The notes: generated from the letters alone by a model not told the origin. 41,704 bases of DNA from Nonomuraea basaltis (GCF_005893125.1 NZ_VCJS01000110.1:1-41704), one strand, 5' to 3'. Counted from the first letter of the stretch, positions 20,177 to 29,332 are shown. Translations and numbers: made by a program.

Positions 20177-20180
<4 letters not shown>
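19155..20180 (+). CDS. Oligopeptide ABC transporter ATP-binding protein (DppD type)
   Basis: 341 aa, GTG start overlapping the permease stop. Walker A GESGSGKS, Q-loop MIFQDPLSSMHP, signature FSGGMRQRAMIA, Walker B LLIADEPTTALD and the His of IIITHDLGVVAE are intact. The C-terminal oligopeptide extension carries the Cys-rich PGCAFHPRCPYAE ... RCHMS motif, which binds an iron-sulfur cluster in some DppD/OppD relatives. It drives import together with the next gene's product. The stop overlaps the next GTG. Confidence 0.95.
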
Positions 20181-21202
<1,022 letters not shown>

Positions 21203-21210
21203 CCCAATCG

Positions 21211-21243
21211 CGCCGGGCCGCGCTCAGGACAGCGCGCCCGGCG
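21211..21243. terminator. Convergent terminator
   Basis: CGCCGGGCCGCGCT (21211-21224) pairs with AGCGCGCCCGGCG (21231-21243) with one bulge. It closes the importer operon and overlaps the last codons of the response regulator gene. Confidence 0.65.
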
Positions 21244-21907
21244 TGATCAGCCCCGTCTCGTAGGCCAGCACCACGGCCTGCACGCGGTCGCGCAGTCCCA
21301 GCTTGGTCAGCACGTTGCCGACGTGCGTCTTGACCGTCGTCTCGCTCACCACGAGCTTGGCCGCGATCTCCGCGTTGGACATGCCCTTGGCGATCAGCCG
21401 CAGGACCTCCAGCTCCCGCTCGGTCAGCCGGTCCAGCCGCGCGGGAGCGGCCTGCTCGTACGCCGACGGCAGCCGCTTGGCGAACCTGTCCAGCAGCCGC
21501 CTGGTCACGCTCGGCGCCACGATCGCGTCGCCCGCCGCCACCACCCGGATCGCCTGCACCAGCTCGTCCGGCGGCACGTCCTTCAGCAGGAACCCCGACG
21601 CGCCGGAGCGCAGCGCCTCCACGATGTACTCGTCCAGGTCGAACGTCGTCAGCACCAGCACCTTCGGCACGTGCGCCGTCGGCGCCGCCTCCCGCACGAT
21701 CCTGCGCGTCGCCTCGATGCCGTCGATCCCGGGCATCCGGATGTCCATCAGCACCACGTCCGGCAGCAGCGCCCGCGTCTGCTCCATCGCGTCCTTGCCG
21801 TCCCCGGCCTGGCCCACCACCGTGAGGTCGGGCTCGGCCTCAAGGATCAGGCGGAACCCGGTGCGCAGCAGCGGCTGATCGTCCACCAGCAGCACTCTGA
21901 TCGTCAT
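21224..21907 (-). CDS. NarL/FixJ-family response regulator
   Basis: 227 aa. The receiver domain has DDQPLLRTGF (acidic pair), phospho-acceptor Asp in VVLMDIRMPGIDG, the Thr of VLTTFD and Lys in GFLLKD. The LuxR-type helix-turn-helix is LTERELEVLRLIAKGMSNAEIAAKLVVSE then TTVKTHVGNVLTKLGLRDRVQAV. The start ATG overlaps the kinase stop (ATGA), so the pair is coupled. Target genes unknown; it ends beside the importer operon, but adjacency is the only link. Confidence 0.96.
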   Translation of the reverse strand: MTIRVLLVDDQPLLRTGFRLILEAEPDLTVVGQAGDGKDAMEQTRALLPDVVLMDIRMPGIDGIEATRRIVREAAPTAHVPKVLVLTTFDLDEYIVEALRSGASGFLLKDVPPDELVQAIRVVAAGDAIVAPSVTRRLLDRFAKRLPSAYEQAAPARLDRLTERELEVLRLIAKGMSNAEIAAKLVVSETTVKTHVGNVLTKLGLRDRVQAVVLAYETGLITPGALS

Positions 21908-23079
21908 TGGCCGTCCTTCAACGGGAACCTCGCCCGCACCTCGAAACCGCCCCCCGCTAGCGGACCGATGCTCAGGATTCCACCATAGAGTGCCACGCGT
22001 TCGCGAATACCCACCAAACCGTGCCCTGACCGCTTGGAGAGCCCCGACCCGCCGGCCCCGTCGTCCTCCACCCGCACGTCCAGCTCACGGGGCTTGTGCC
22101 GGACGGTCACCACCGCCTCCGCTCCTACTCCCGCGTGCCGCAGGCTGTTCGTCAGCCCCTCCTGGATCAGCCGGTACGCCGCCAGGTCCACCCCCGCCGG
22201 CAGCGGCCGCGACTCGCCTTCCACCAGCAACCGGGTCGGGAGCCCCGCCTCCCGCATCTGCTCCACCAGTGCCGGCAGGTCCTGCAGGCCCGGCTGCGGG
22301 CCCAGCTCGGCCCGGGCGTCGGTACGCAGCACGCCGACGATGTTGCGCATCTCCGTCATCGCCATCCGCCCCGTGTGCTCGATCGCCGACAGCGCCTCGC
22401 CCGCCAGCTCCGGATCGGAGGCCAGCACCCGGCGCGCCGCCGAGGCCTGCACGATCATCACGCTGACGTGGTGGGCGACCACGTCGTGCAGCTCCCGCGC
22501 GATCCTGGAGCGCTCCTCGGCGCGCGCCGCCCGCGTGTCGGCCGCGTGCGCGCGTTCCAGCCGGTTCGCCCGGTCTCTGAGCTCCTCCAGGTACGCCCGC
22601 CGCAACCGCAGGCTGCGGCCCGCGCCCCACACCGCCACCAGCACCACGGCGACCACCACGTGATCGCTCCAGCTCGTCACCCTGATCGGGCCCGCCACGG
22701 CGCCGAAGGCGTAGGCCGTGAGCGACACCAGCAGCCCGCACAGCGCCACCGCCAGCCCGCGATGGGACGCCACGGAGAACAGCAGCACCAGCCCGGCCAG
22801 GCCGGGCACCCCGCCGCCGTACCCGAACGCGGTCAGCAGCGTCTCCGGCACCAGCCCGGCGCACAGCGCCGCCAGCGGCCACCGCCGGCGCACCGCCAGC
22901 GGGACGCAGGCCAGCACCACGAGCGCCGTCCCGAACGCGTCGGGGGCCCGCGTGCCCTCGACGATCAGGCCGTCGATCTCCAGGCGCTCGGCATCGTAGA
23001 GCATGAACAGCACCACCGTGGCCGCGGCCACCACCCCGGCTAGGACCGTGTCGTGGAGCCTGGTTCGGTCGATGCGCAC
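21904..23079 (-). CDS. NarL-type sensor histidine kinase (HisKA_3)
   Basis: 391 aa from GTG 23079. About six membrane segments fill the first 150 residues with no sizeable extracellular domain, so it probably senses a membrane-linked signal. RIARELHDVVAHHVSVMIVQA contains the phosphorylated His; EGLTNSLRHAG is the N box, DDGAG the G1 box and GHGLVGIRERV the G2 box. A TACAGT -10 (23086-23091, minus strand) lies six bases before GTG 23079, suggesting a leaderless transcript, so this start is preferred to the longer one at 23112. Confidence 0.93.
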   Translation of the reverse strand: MRIDRTRLHDTVLAGVVAAATVVLFMLYDAERLEIDGLIVEGTRAPDAFGTALVVLACVPLAVRRRWPLAALCAGLVPETLLTAFGYGGGVPGLAGLVLLFSVASHRGLAVALCGLLVSLTAYAFGAVAGPIRVTSWSDHVVVAVVLVAVWGAGRSLRLRRAYLEELRDRANRLERAHAADTRAARAEERSRIARELHDVVAHHVSVMIVQASAARRVLASDPELAGEALSAIEHTGRMAMTEMRNIVGVLRTDARAELGPQPGLQDLPALVEQMREAGLPTRLLVEGESRPLPAGVDLAAYRLIQEGLTNSLRHAGVGAEAVVTVRHKPRELDVRVEDDGAGGSGLSKRSGHGLVGIRERVALYGGILSIGPLAGGGFEVRARFPLKDGQ

Positions 23080-23401
23080 CGCTTCACTGTAAGACCAGGT
23101 GAGAACCCACAACCTCCTCCCTCGGGAGGATTAGCCCCATACACCCCTTAGCGGCCACGCCCCCTCCAGACCGGACTTCCCGCCCCGACCGGCACATCCA
23201 GCACCGGGCTCCTGTCCGGCCCGCCGACCCGCCTCGGACCCGGTCGTCTCCCCTTCCCGGCGGCTGTTCCGCACAGGGCGGCCGCCGCGAGTCGCGGTCC
23301 GTGGAGGCGCGGACATCGCGCCGCGCCCACCCGACCTGGGGCGGGCTGCGTGCGGCCCGCTTGTCCCCGGTGCGGGCACCCGGCCGGCGCGCCGGCCGCC
23401 C
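23080..23401. other. Intergenic region between kinase and RecB-like gene
   Basis: 322 bp. It holds the kinase promoter, a small hairpin TCCTCC/GGGAGGA near 23116-23131 and, at the far end, the palindromic terminator of the RecB-like gene. I see no gene. Confidence 0.45.
23381..23398 (-). terminator. Perfect 18-bp palindrome after the RecB-like gene
   Basis: CGGCCGGCGCGCCGGCCG is a perfect palindrome three bases beyond the stop of the minus-strand gene and probably acts as its terminator. Confidence 0.5.
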
Positions 23402-24262
23402 CTACAGCTCGTCGGTGGCCGCGCGCCGGTTGCTGCGGACCGTGTCGCCGGGCTGGCGGTCGGGGACCGGGGGAGGGGTGCCGCCGAACTCCGGGCACAG
23501 GGCCTGGTGGTCGCACCAGTCGCACAGCCGGCTCCGCCGCGCCCGCCATTCCCCGGTCTCCAGCGACCGCTCGATCGCCGCCCACAGCGCCATCACCTTG
23601 CGCTCGGTGGCCAGCAGGTCGGCCTCGTCCGGCGCGTACCGCAGCACCTCGCCCGCGCCGCCCAGATAGACCAACTGCAGCAGCCGCGGCACCTGCCCGC
23701 GCAGCCGCCACAGCACCAGCGCGTAGAACTTCATCTGGAACAGCGCCTTGGCCTCGAAGTCCCGCCCCGGCGCGCTGCCCGTCTTGTAGTCGACCACCCG
23801 GACCTCGCCGGTGGGCGCCACGTCGAGCCGGTCGACGTAGCCCCGCAGCATCAGCCCCCCGTCCAGCACCGCCTCCACGTAGAGCTCGCGCTCGGCGGGC
23901 TCAAGCCGCGTCGGGTCCTCCAGCGTGAAGTAGCGCTCCAGCATGCCGCGCGCCTGCGCCAGCCACTCGGCCTGCTCGGCGTCGTCGGCGAACATCTCCG
24001 CGTATTGCGTGTCCTCGGCCAGCAGCCGCTCCCACTGCGGCTCCAGCAGCTCCAATGCCGACTGCACCGAGCGGCGCGGCGCCGGCAGGTCGTAGAGACG
24101 CTCCAGGACCGCGTGGACCACCGTGCCGCGCACCGCCGCCGGCGAGGGTTTCTCCGGCAGCTGATCGATCACCCGGAAGCGGTAGAGCAGCGGACAGGTC
24201 ATGAAATCGCCCGCCCGGGACGGGGAGAGAGCTCCGATGATCACCGGCTCGGTCAACGTCAT
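23402..24262 (-). CDS. RecB-family (PD-(D/E)XK) nuclease with Fe-S cysteines
   Basis: 286 aa from ATG 24262. RGTVVHAVLERL is the helicase-associated nuclease GxxxH motif, and GYVDRLD with VVDYKTG supplies the catalytic Asp, acidic residue and Lys of PD-(D/E)XK. Cys23, Cys247, Cys250 and Cys256 (CPLLYRF ... CDWCDHQALC) match the AddB/Cas4-type 4Fe-4S staple. It is the counterpart of M. tuberculosis Rv2119, also next to trmI. TAGAGT (24270-24275, minus strand) sits seven bases from the ATG: leaderless start. It is probably a stand-alone DNA exonuclease; its partner is unknown. Confidence 0.9.
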   Translation of the reverse strand: MTLTEPVIIGALSPSRAGDFMTCPLLYRFRVIDQLPEKPSPAAVRGTVVHAVLERLYDLPAPRRSVQSALELLEPQWERLLAEDTQYAEMFADDAEQAEWLAQARGMLERYFTLEDPTRLEPAERELYVEAVLDGGLMLRGYVDRLDVAPTGEVRVVDYKTGSAPGRDFEAKALFQMKFYALVLWRLRGQVPRLLQLVYLGGAGEVLRYAPDEADLLATERKVMALWAAIERSLETGEWRARRSRLCDWCDHQALCPEFGGTPPPVPDRQPGDTVRSNRRAATDEL

Positions 24263-24444
24263 GCACGGCACTCTAGGTCACGACCCCGACAGAATAACGC
24301 CCGCGGAACGAGGATCACGTGCCACGGCGCGTAACATCAAGGCAGCAACACCACGTACCAATGGGAATTCCGCCATACGGACCGCCGCCGGGCGCGGCCG
24401 TCCGGCGAGCGGGTTCCCGCCGGCAAGGACGTACAAGGAGTTCG

Positions 24445-25581
24445 GTGAGCGAGCAGAGCCCGCGGCGGGAGTTCTCCGGCATTCGGATGGGGAAGCCGTT
24501 CGGCATTCCGGTGTACGTCTCATGGACGTGGTTCATCGTCGCCGGCTTCATCACCGTGATGTTCGGGCCCCAGGTGCAGCAGAGGCTGCCCGAGCTCGAC
24601 AGCACCGCCGCGTACGCGGTGGCGTTCGTGTTCGCGGTGCTGCTTTACGTCTCGGTGCTGCTGCACGAGCTCGCGCACAGCGTCCTGGCCAAGTGGTACG
24701 GCCTGCCGGTGCGCAGGATCACCCTCTACCTCCTCGGCGGCGTGTCGGAGATCGAGAAGGAGCCGCCCACGCCGGGCAAGGAGTTCACGGTCGCCGCCGC
24801 GGGGCCGGTGCTCTCGCTCGGCCTGGCCGGGCTCGGCCTGGCCGCCGACGTCTACGTGATCAACGACGGCGGCATTCTCGAGGTGCTCGTCTGGCAACTG
24901 TGGTTCGCCAACCTCATCGTCGGCGTGTTCAACCTGCTGCCCGGGTTGCCGCTCGACGGCGGCCGGATGCTGCGCGCCGGGGTGTGGAAGCTCACCAAGA
25001 ACCCCGGCTCCGGCACCATCGTCGCCGCCTGGGGCGGCCGGGTCCTGGCCGTGCTCCTCGTCGTGTTCCCGATCGCGACGGCCCTGACCGGCGAGCAGGA
25101 GATCGACACGTTCGGACTGGTGTGGCCGCTGGTGCTGGCCTCGTTCATCTGGATGGGCGCCTCCCAGTCGCTGCGCGTGGCCAAGATCCGCGCCAAGATC
25201 CCGCAGGTCGACGCACGGGCCCTGGCGCGCCGGGCGATCCCGGTGACCGCCGAGACGCCGCTGGCCGAGGCGCTGCGGCAGGCCGCCGAGGTACAGGCCG
25301 GCGCCATGGTCGTGGTGGACCACGACGGCAAGCCCCTCGCGATCGTCAACGAGGCGGCCGTGCAGGCCACCCCCGAGCACCGCCGCCCCTGGGTGAACGT
25401 CGCCTCCCTCGCCAAGTCCCTCGAGCCCACCATGGTGCTCGCCGCCGACCTGACCGGCGAGCCCCTCATCGACGCCATGCGCGAGGCCCCGGGCAGCGAA
25501 TACCTGCTCGTCGAGCGCGGCGGCGAGATCTACGGGGTGCTCGCCACGGCCGATGTGAACCGAGTTTTCACCGGCGTCTGA
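24445..25581 (+). CDS. Site-2 protease family membrane metalloprotease (M50) with CBS-like C-terminus
   Basis: 378 aa. The start GTG follows AAGGAG. The zinc motif HELAH (74-78) lies in the second membrane segment, and NLLPGLPLDGGR (163-174) gives the third ligand Asp171; both are required for intramembrane proteolysis. LYLLGGVSEIE is typical of the archaeal/actinobacterial CBS-containing group. The last 120 residues (RRAIPVTAETPLAEAL ... YLLVERGGEIYGVLATADV) look like a CBS pair, which often senses nucleotides. Likely substrates are membrane-tethered regulators or anti-sigma factors; none is adjacent. Divergent from the RecB-like gene; upstream in-frame codons to 24319 lack a ribosome-binding site. 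Confidence 0.92.
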   Translation: MSEQSPRREFSGIRMGKPFGIPVYVSWTWFIVAGFITVMFGPQVQQRLPELDSTAAYAVAFVFAVLLYVSVLLHELAHSVLAKWYGLPVRRITLYLLGGVSEIEKEPPTPGKEFTVAAAGPVLSLGLAGLGLAADVYVINDGGILEVLVWQLWFANLIVGVFNLLPGLPLDGGRMLRAGVWKLTKNPGSGTIVAAWGGRVLAVLLVVFPIATALTGEQEIDTFGLVWPLVLASFIWMGASQSLRVAKIRAKIPQVDARALARRAIPVTAETPLAEALRQAAEVQAGAMVVVDHDGKPLAIVNEAAVQATPEHRRPWVNVASLAKSLEPTMVLAADLTGEPLIDAMREAPGSEYLLVERGGEIYGVLATADVNRVFTGV

Positions 25582-25921
25582 TTTGTCCCACTCGTTTAAG
25601 CGGCGGCCCGCGGATAGGGTCGTGTCCAGCAGTTTCGGGTGGCCGGATCGGACTCCGGCGATTTCTGCGATGCGACGACTGGCCGATAGTGTGCTGTTTG
25701 GCCAAACTTGCACAGTTAAGGGGTTTGTTGCGGTCCACCGGTCCACCGAATCGAGACGACAGGGCCGCGGCACGGCCTCGTCGACTGGGTATGCGTATGG
25801 CTGGTGGCCAGCACGGCAGTGCGGGTGCCGTAACATCGCCGGCTTCCGGGGAGGAGAGTTGAGTGACCGAGCGCAGCGAGGGCACCAATGAGCGCAGCAC
25901 GGTCGTCATGAGGGAGGACGC
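25582..25921 (+). promoter_or_regulatory. Intergenic region with palindrome, -10 box and leader ORF before the FHA gene
   Basis: 340 bp. TTTGGCCAAA (25697-25706) is a perfect palindrome and could be an operator. TAACAT at 25831-25836 is a good -10. GGAGGAGA (about 25849-25857) is a strong ribosome-binding site for a short upstream frame at 25863, and GGGAGGA (about 25912-25918) serves the FHA gene itself. Confidence 0.45.
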
Positions 25922-25925
25922 ATGA
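25863..25925 (+). CDS. Possible 20-codon leader ORF before the FHA gene
   Basis: GTG at 25863 starts VTERSEGTNERSTVV and ends at TGA 25923-25925, overlapping the FHA start as ATGA. Its GGAGGAGA is at least as good as the main gene's. The DNA GAGCGCAGCGAGGGCACC then AATGAGC resembles the duplicated initiation segment before 13602. It may couple translation or be a relic of a duplicated start region. Confidence 0.3.
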   Translation: MTERSEGTNERSTVVMREDA

Positions 25926-27454
25926 CCGACCAAGGCTTCGGAGTGGTGCGTCCCCTTCCTGGAAATGGGCTGGTCGCCTACGTGGGCGGGCTGCTGCTGG
26001 TGTGCGACGCGGGCGAGGCCGCCGCGGACGACCTGCTCGAGGCGCTGCGCGAGACGGCCGCGTCCGGCGGCGACGGCAGGGCGCTGGCCCGCCGCGCCGC
26101 GCAGGTCCTGGCCGCCAACATGGCGGGCGACCCGGCCACGTGCGCGGTCGCCGGCCCCGTCGGCGGCGGCGTGGCCGTGCTGGTCAGCGGCTCGGCCGCG
26201 GCCACGATCGCCACCTCGTCGGGCGAGACGCGGCTGGCCGGCAGCGACTCCCTGACGTGGGCCGACCGGCTCGTCACCGGCACCGTCGAGCGGGTCGAGC
26301 TGAGCCTGCCCGGCGCAGGCAGCCCCCATCCCGCCGTTCGCTTCGAGGGCGGCGTGATCCACGGCGGCGGCCTCGTCGGCGACCTCACCGACGAGCCCTC
26401 CGCGCCTGCCCCGTCCCGCCCGCTGACCAGCGAGATGCCCGCCACGGCCTTCCACATCGAGGCCGACCTGATCCAGCCGCCGCCCCAGCAGCAGCAACCG
26501 CAGCAGGTCGAGCGGCCCCCGTACCCGCTGGCCGGCCAGCCGCCGGTCATGCCGGGCCCGCCCTCAGGCCCGCAGCCCGCGCCCATGGACCAGCCCTCCT
26601 ACCACTCCCAGGACCAGCCCTCCTACCATTCCCAGGACCAGCAGCCCTACCACTCGCTGGACCAGCCCCCCTTCCACCCGCAGGACCAGCCGCCCTTCCA
26701 GCCGCCGCAGGAGCAGCAGGCCCCGCCGCCGTTCGTGCCGCACCAGGAGCAGCCGCCGCCCTACCACCCGCCGCAGGAGCAGCCGCCGCCCCTGCCGGAG
26801 CCGCAGCAGCAGTTCCCGTCGTACGACGAGCCGCAGCCCTCCGGCAACGGCGCAGCGGAGCAGCAGGTCCCGCAGCACATGGGCCCGCCCGACCACTTCG
26901 ACCAGCCCGTGCTCGGCCCGCCCGACCACTTCGACCACCCGGGACCGCCGCCCCAGGAGCAGCAGCCCGACCACGGCGACCGCCCGCTGGTCTACGGGGT
27001 CGACTGCAAGAACGACCACTTCAACGACCCCCGCGTGCCCTACTGCGCCGTCTGCGGCATCGCCCTGGTGCAGCGCACCCTCGTCCCCTACAAGGGCCCG
27101 CGTCCCTCGCTGGGCGTCCTCGTCCTGGACGACGGGACCGCGCTGCCGCTGGAGACCGACTACCTGCTGGGACGCGACCCGGAGCGGGCGCCCGAGGTGG
27201 CCGGCGGCACGGCCAGGCCCGCCAAGGTGACCAGCCCCGACGGGTCGGTCTCGCGCCGGCACCTGCGGGTGGCGCTGGACGGGTGGGACGTCAACCTCGT
27301 GGACCTGGGCTCGGTCAACGGCACCCAGATTCAGCCGCCGGGCGACCCCAACTTCTACGACATCCCGCCCAACGAGGCCGTCACCATCGCCCCGGGCACC
27401 ACCGTCCGGGTGGGCGTCTCCCGCACCCTCCGCTTCGAAGCACACCGGGGGTAG
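25922..27454 (+). CDS. FHA-domain protein with Cys4-like knuckle and Pro/Gln-rich linker
   Basis: 510 aa. Residues 1-175 form a globular N-terminal part I do not recognise. Residues about 190-355 are a Pro/Gln/His-rich low-complexity linker with an 8-residue repeat (DQPSYHSQ and variants). Then YGVDCKNDHFNDPRVPYCAVCG resembles a zinc knuckle. The C-terminal FHA domain has the phosphothreonine-binding elements LGRDPE, VSRRHLRV and LVDLGSVNGTQ. FHA domains read Ser/Thr-kinase phosphorylation, so it is probably a signalling or secretion-linked adaptor; no kinase is adjacent. ATG with GGGAGGA upstream. Confidence 0.88.
   Translation: MTDQGFGVVRPLPGNGLVAYVGGLLLVCDAGEAAADDLLEALRETAASGGDGRALARRAAQVLAANMAGDPATCAVAGPVGGGVAVLVSGSAAATIATSSGETRLAGSDSLTWADRLVTGTVERVELSLPGAGSPHPAVRFEGGVIHGGGLVGDLTDEPSAPAPSRPLTSEMPATAFHIEADLIQPPPQQQQPQQVERPPYPLAGQPPVMPGPPSGPQPAPMDQPSYHSQDQPSYHSQDQQPYHSLDQPPFHPQDQPPFQPPQEQQAPPPFVPHQEQPPPYHPPQEQPPPLPEPQQQFPSYDEPQPSGNGAAEQQVPQHMGPPDHFDQPVLGPPDHFDHPGPPPQEQQPDHGDRPLVYGVDCKNDHFNDPRVPYCAVCGIALVQRTLVPYKGPRPSLGVLVLDDGTALPLETDYLLGRDPERAPEVAGGTARPAKVTSPDGSVSRRHLRVALDGWDVNLVDLGSVNGTQIQPPGDPNFYDIPPNEAVTIAPGTTVRVGVSRTLRFEAHRG
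26588..26707 (+). repeat. 24-bp coding tandem repeat in the FHA gene
   Basis: Five units beginning GACCAG encode an 8-residue repeat DQP(S/P)(Y/F)H(S/P)Q, decaying at the 3' end. Further on, GPPDHFD occurs twice, 33 bp apart. The array could change length by slippage. Confidence 0.85.
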
Positions 27455-27474
27455 GGCCAGGCGACGTACGACCG

Positions 27475-27514
27475 CGTCCCCGGGCTTGAGGAGCGTTCCT
27501 CACGCCCGGGGACG
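27475..27514. terminator. Strong bidirectional terminator
   Basis: CGTCCCCGGGC (27475-27485) pairs perfectly with GCCCGGGGACG (27504-27514), and inner TGAGGA/TCCTCA continues the stem. It lies between the convergent FHA and RmlD-like genes. Confidence 0.85.
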
Positions 27515-27563
27515 CGGGCGTTCAGGGGTGAAGTAGAGGGCCTGGGCGCGCGTCCGTGGTCGT

Positions 27564-28394
27564 TCAGGGGCCGGGTGCGGTCAGGAACTCGCGGGCACCG
27601 CGCAGCCGGGTCCGTAGCCGCCGCTGCGTCGCCGTGCAGTCCAGGCGCACGTCGTACGGTCCGGGGAGGGCGGTGCCGGCGCGGCGGCCGGTCGGCAGGC
27701 GGGCCGGGTCCAGGCCGTCCCTGCGGGCGATCAGCACCCCCAGCTCGTACCGGCTCACCGCGTCGGCGCCCGCCACGTGCCACATCCCCGGGTCCCCGCG
27801 TACCGCCAGCTCCATGAGCGCCGCCGCGAGGTCGGCGACGTGCACGGGACACCTCACGTCGTCGGTGAACAGCACCCCGTCCGCGCGCCCCTTGGCCAGC
27901 GCGCGCACGAAGGACTCGTGCGGGGATCCGCCGCCTCCGACGATCAAGGACGTCCGGGCGATCGCGGCGCCGGGCGCGATGGCCCGGACCGCCGTCTCGG
28001 CCGCCGCCTTCGCGGCCCCGTACGGGCTGACCGGGTCGGGCACGGACGTCTCGTCGTAGCCGGGCGCTGAGCCCGAGAAGACGGCGTCGCTGGAGACGTG
28101 CACCAGCCGCCCGCCCGCCTCCGTGACGGCCAGGGCGACGTGCGCCGCGCCGTCCGCCGTGGCCGTCCAGTCCGCCTGGCGGTACGCCGCGTTGATCGTC
28201 ACCTCTGGCCGGAACGCGCCGGCGACCGCGGCGGCGTCCGCACGAGAACGCACGTCCAGAGGCAGCCACGCGACTCCCGGACACGTTCCCGGCCGGGTGA
28301 GGTAGGTCGCGCCCACGTCGTGACCCGACGCCGCGCACAGCCGCAGGAGCTCGCCGCCGAGAAAGCCGCTCCCGCCGACGATGAGAACCTTCAC
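27564..28394 (-). CDS. NAD(P)-dependent sugar reductase/epimerase, RmlD-like
   Basis: 276 aa, SDR fold. VLIVGGSGFLGGELL is the dinucleotide-binding GxxGxxG, PEVTINAAYRQ and RLVHVSSDAVFSG match RmlD (dTDP-4-dehydrorhamnose reductase), and SPYGAAKAAAE gives the catalytic Tyr-x-x-x-Lys. VRCPVHVADLAAALMEL is the usual substrate-side block. RmlD makes the final step of dTDP-rhamnose synthesis, but no rmlABC genes are next to it, so another nucleotide-sugar or S-adenosylmethionine-synthase-associated role is possible. GTG start with a weak ribosome-binding site. Confidence 0.85.
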   Translation of the reverse strand: MKVLIVGGSGFLGGELLRLCAASGHDVGATYLTRPGTCPGVAWLPLDVRSRADAAAVAGAFRPEVTINAAYRQADWTATADGAAHVALAVTEAGGRLVHVSSDAVFSGSAPGYDETSVPDPVSPYGAAKAAAETAVRAIAPGAAIARTSLIVGGGGSPHESFVRALAKGRADGVLFTDDVRCPVHVADLAAALMELAVRGDPGMWHVAGADAVSRYELGVLIARRDGLDPARLPTGRRAGTALPGPYDVRLDCTATQRRLRTRLRGAREFLTAPGP

Positions 28395-28636
28395 GAATCG
28401 CCAACCTACTTCAATGCCGCCCCCGCCGAACGGCCTGTTCCCTTAGCCCATCATGACACAAATGGGACATAACTCCGCGAGGCGTCTCTGACCATGATCG
28501 CGGCGTCGGCCGAAAAGGCGGTCGCCGGCCGATTCCGGAAGGGCGGAGCCTCCATGGAGAGGGCCGCCGGGCCGGGCCGAGGTCCGGAATGGCCGGGAAC
28601 CAGGGCCTGACGCCGCCGGGCGCGGCGCGGGGGGAG

Positions 28637-28666
28637 AGGCGGCGAAAGGACGCATTGCCGCCTTTT
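28637..28666 (+). terminator. Rho-independent terminator-like hairpin with TTTT
   Basis: AGGCGGC (28637-28643) pairs with GCCGCCT (28657-28663), and TTTT ends at 28666. It is the only hairpin here with a T-run, and no plus-strand gene precedes it. Confidence 0.5.
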
Positions 28667-28679
28667 AAGTAAAATTATC

Positions 28680-28707
28680 TTGACTGACCGATATAAATTG
28701 TTAAATA
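28680..28707 (+). promoter_or_regulatory. Promoter-like TTGACT-16-TAAATA in AT-rich DNA
   Basis: TTGACT (28680-28685) and TAAATA (28702-28707) are separated by 16 bp inside an island of low GC. The direction would transcribe antisense to the GAF gene. Confidence 0.35.
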
Positions 28708-28738
28708 GCCGGAAAAGCATCATAAATGGTGCCGTGGA

Positions 28739-28755
28739 GCCGGTATTCGACCGGC
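28739..28755. terminator. Small hairpin downstream of the GAF gene
   Basis: GCCGGT-ATTCG-ACCGGC is a perfect 6-bp stem with a 5-base loop, about 80 bases past the GAF stop on the minus strand. Confidence 0.35.
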
Positions 28756-28834
28756 ATTAAGCGGGGAATTCCAGCCCGTCAACCGGCCGACCTTTTCTGT
28801 GTGATCCGGACGGCCCCAATCGGAGCGGACGCGG

Positions 28835-29332
28835 CTACGCCGGTCGGAAACTCCGTACGCCCCGTAACAGACGTACCGCCGCCTCCAGCCCGCTGGCCGC
28901 CTCCAGCGCCCGCCCGGCCGCCGTCGCGAACCGGCTCAGCAGATGCTCGTCGCCGTCCCCGAACCCGCGCCCCGCGACCCACACGAACGTGTGGTCCCGC
29001 GCAACCAACGGCACCGGAGTGGCCAGGAAGCCCGGCTCGCCCACGGTCGTGTCGTGCGCCAGCCGCACCGTCTCGGCCGACAGCGTCAGCTCCTTCAGCA
29101 CCCCGGATTCGGCCAGCCAGCGCCGCACGCGCAGCGGGTCCCCTGGAGGGGCGTGCACGTGGAGCGAGAGCGCCTCCTGCCGCAGCGCGTCCACGCGTAC
29201 GAACCCCGCGTACGCGGTGCCCGCGACGGCGGCGGCGGCGCGCGCCAGCCGATCGATCAGGTCCGCCGCCTCCAGGCAGGAGAACGCGGCGACGAGTTCG
29301 CGCATGGCGACATCGGCACGGTTGTATGGCAT
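28835..29332 (-). CDS. Small GAF-domain protein
   Basis: 165 aa, one domain. AADLIDRLARAAAAVAGTAYAGFVRVD at the start and FLATPVPLVARDHTFVWVAGRGFGDGDEHLLSRFATAAGRALEAA at the end fit a GAF sensor domain of the type found in actinobacterial DevS-like and ANTAR proteins. There is no kinase, ANTAR or other output domain, so it would act through a partner or be a remnant. ATG at 29332 with AGAGGGA upstream; TAGAGT further upstream is a possible -10. Function not assigned. Confidence 0.65.
   Translation of the reverse strand: MPYNRADVAMRELVAAFSCLEAADLIDRLARAAAAVAGTAYAGFVRVDALRQEALSLHVHAPPGDPLRVRRWLAESGVLKELTLSAETVRLAHDTTVGEPGFLATPVPLVARDHTFVWVAGRGFGDGDEHLLSRFATAAGRALEAASGLEAAVRLLRGVRSFRPA

Larger units (their letters stand above)
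28395..28834. other. 440-bp intergenic region with terminator and AT-rich promoter-like patch
   Basis: No convincing protein gene. It contains a plus-strand terminator-like hairpin with T-run (28637-28666), an AT-rich block (28660-28730) with TTGACT-16-TAAATA on the plus strand, and a hairpin GCCGGT/ACCGGC (28739-28755). A small RNA or an antisense transcript into the GAF gene is possible. Confidence 0.45.

Noticed and set aside
28451..28723. 90-codon minus-strand frame in the 28.4-28.8 kb gap
   Set aside because: It runs through the AT-rich promoter-like patch and the terminator, has a Pro/Arg-rich body and no ribosome-binding site.
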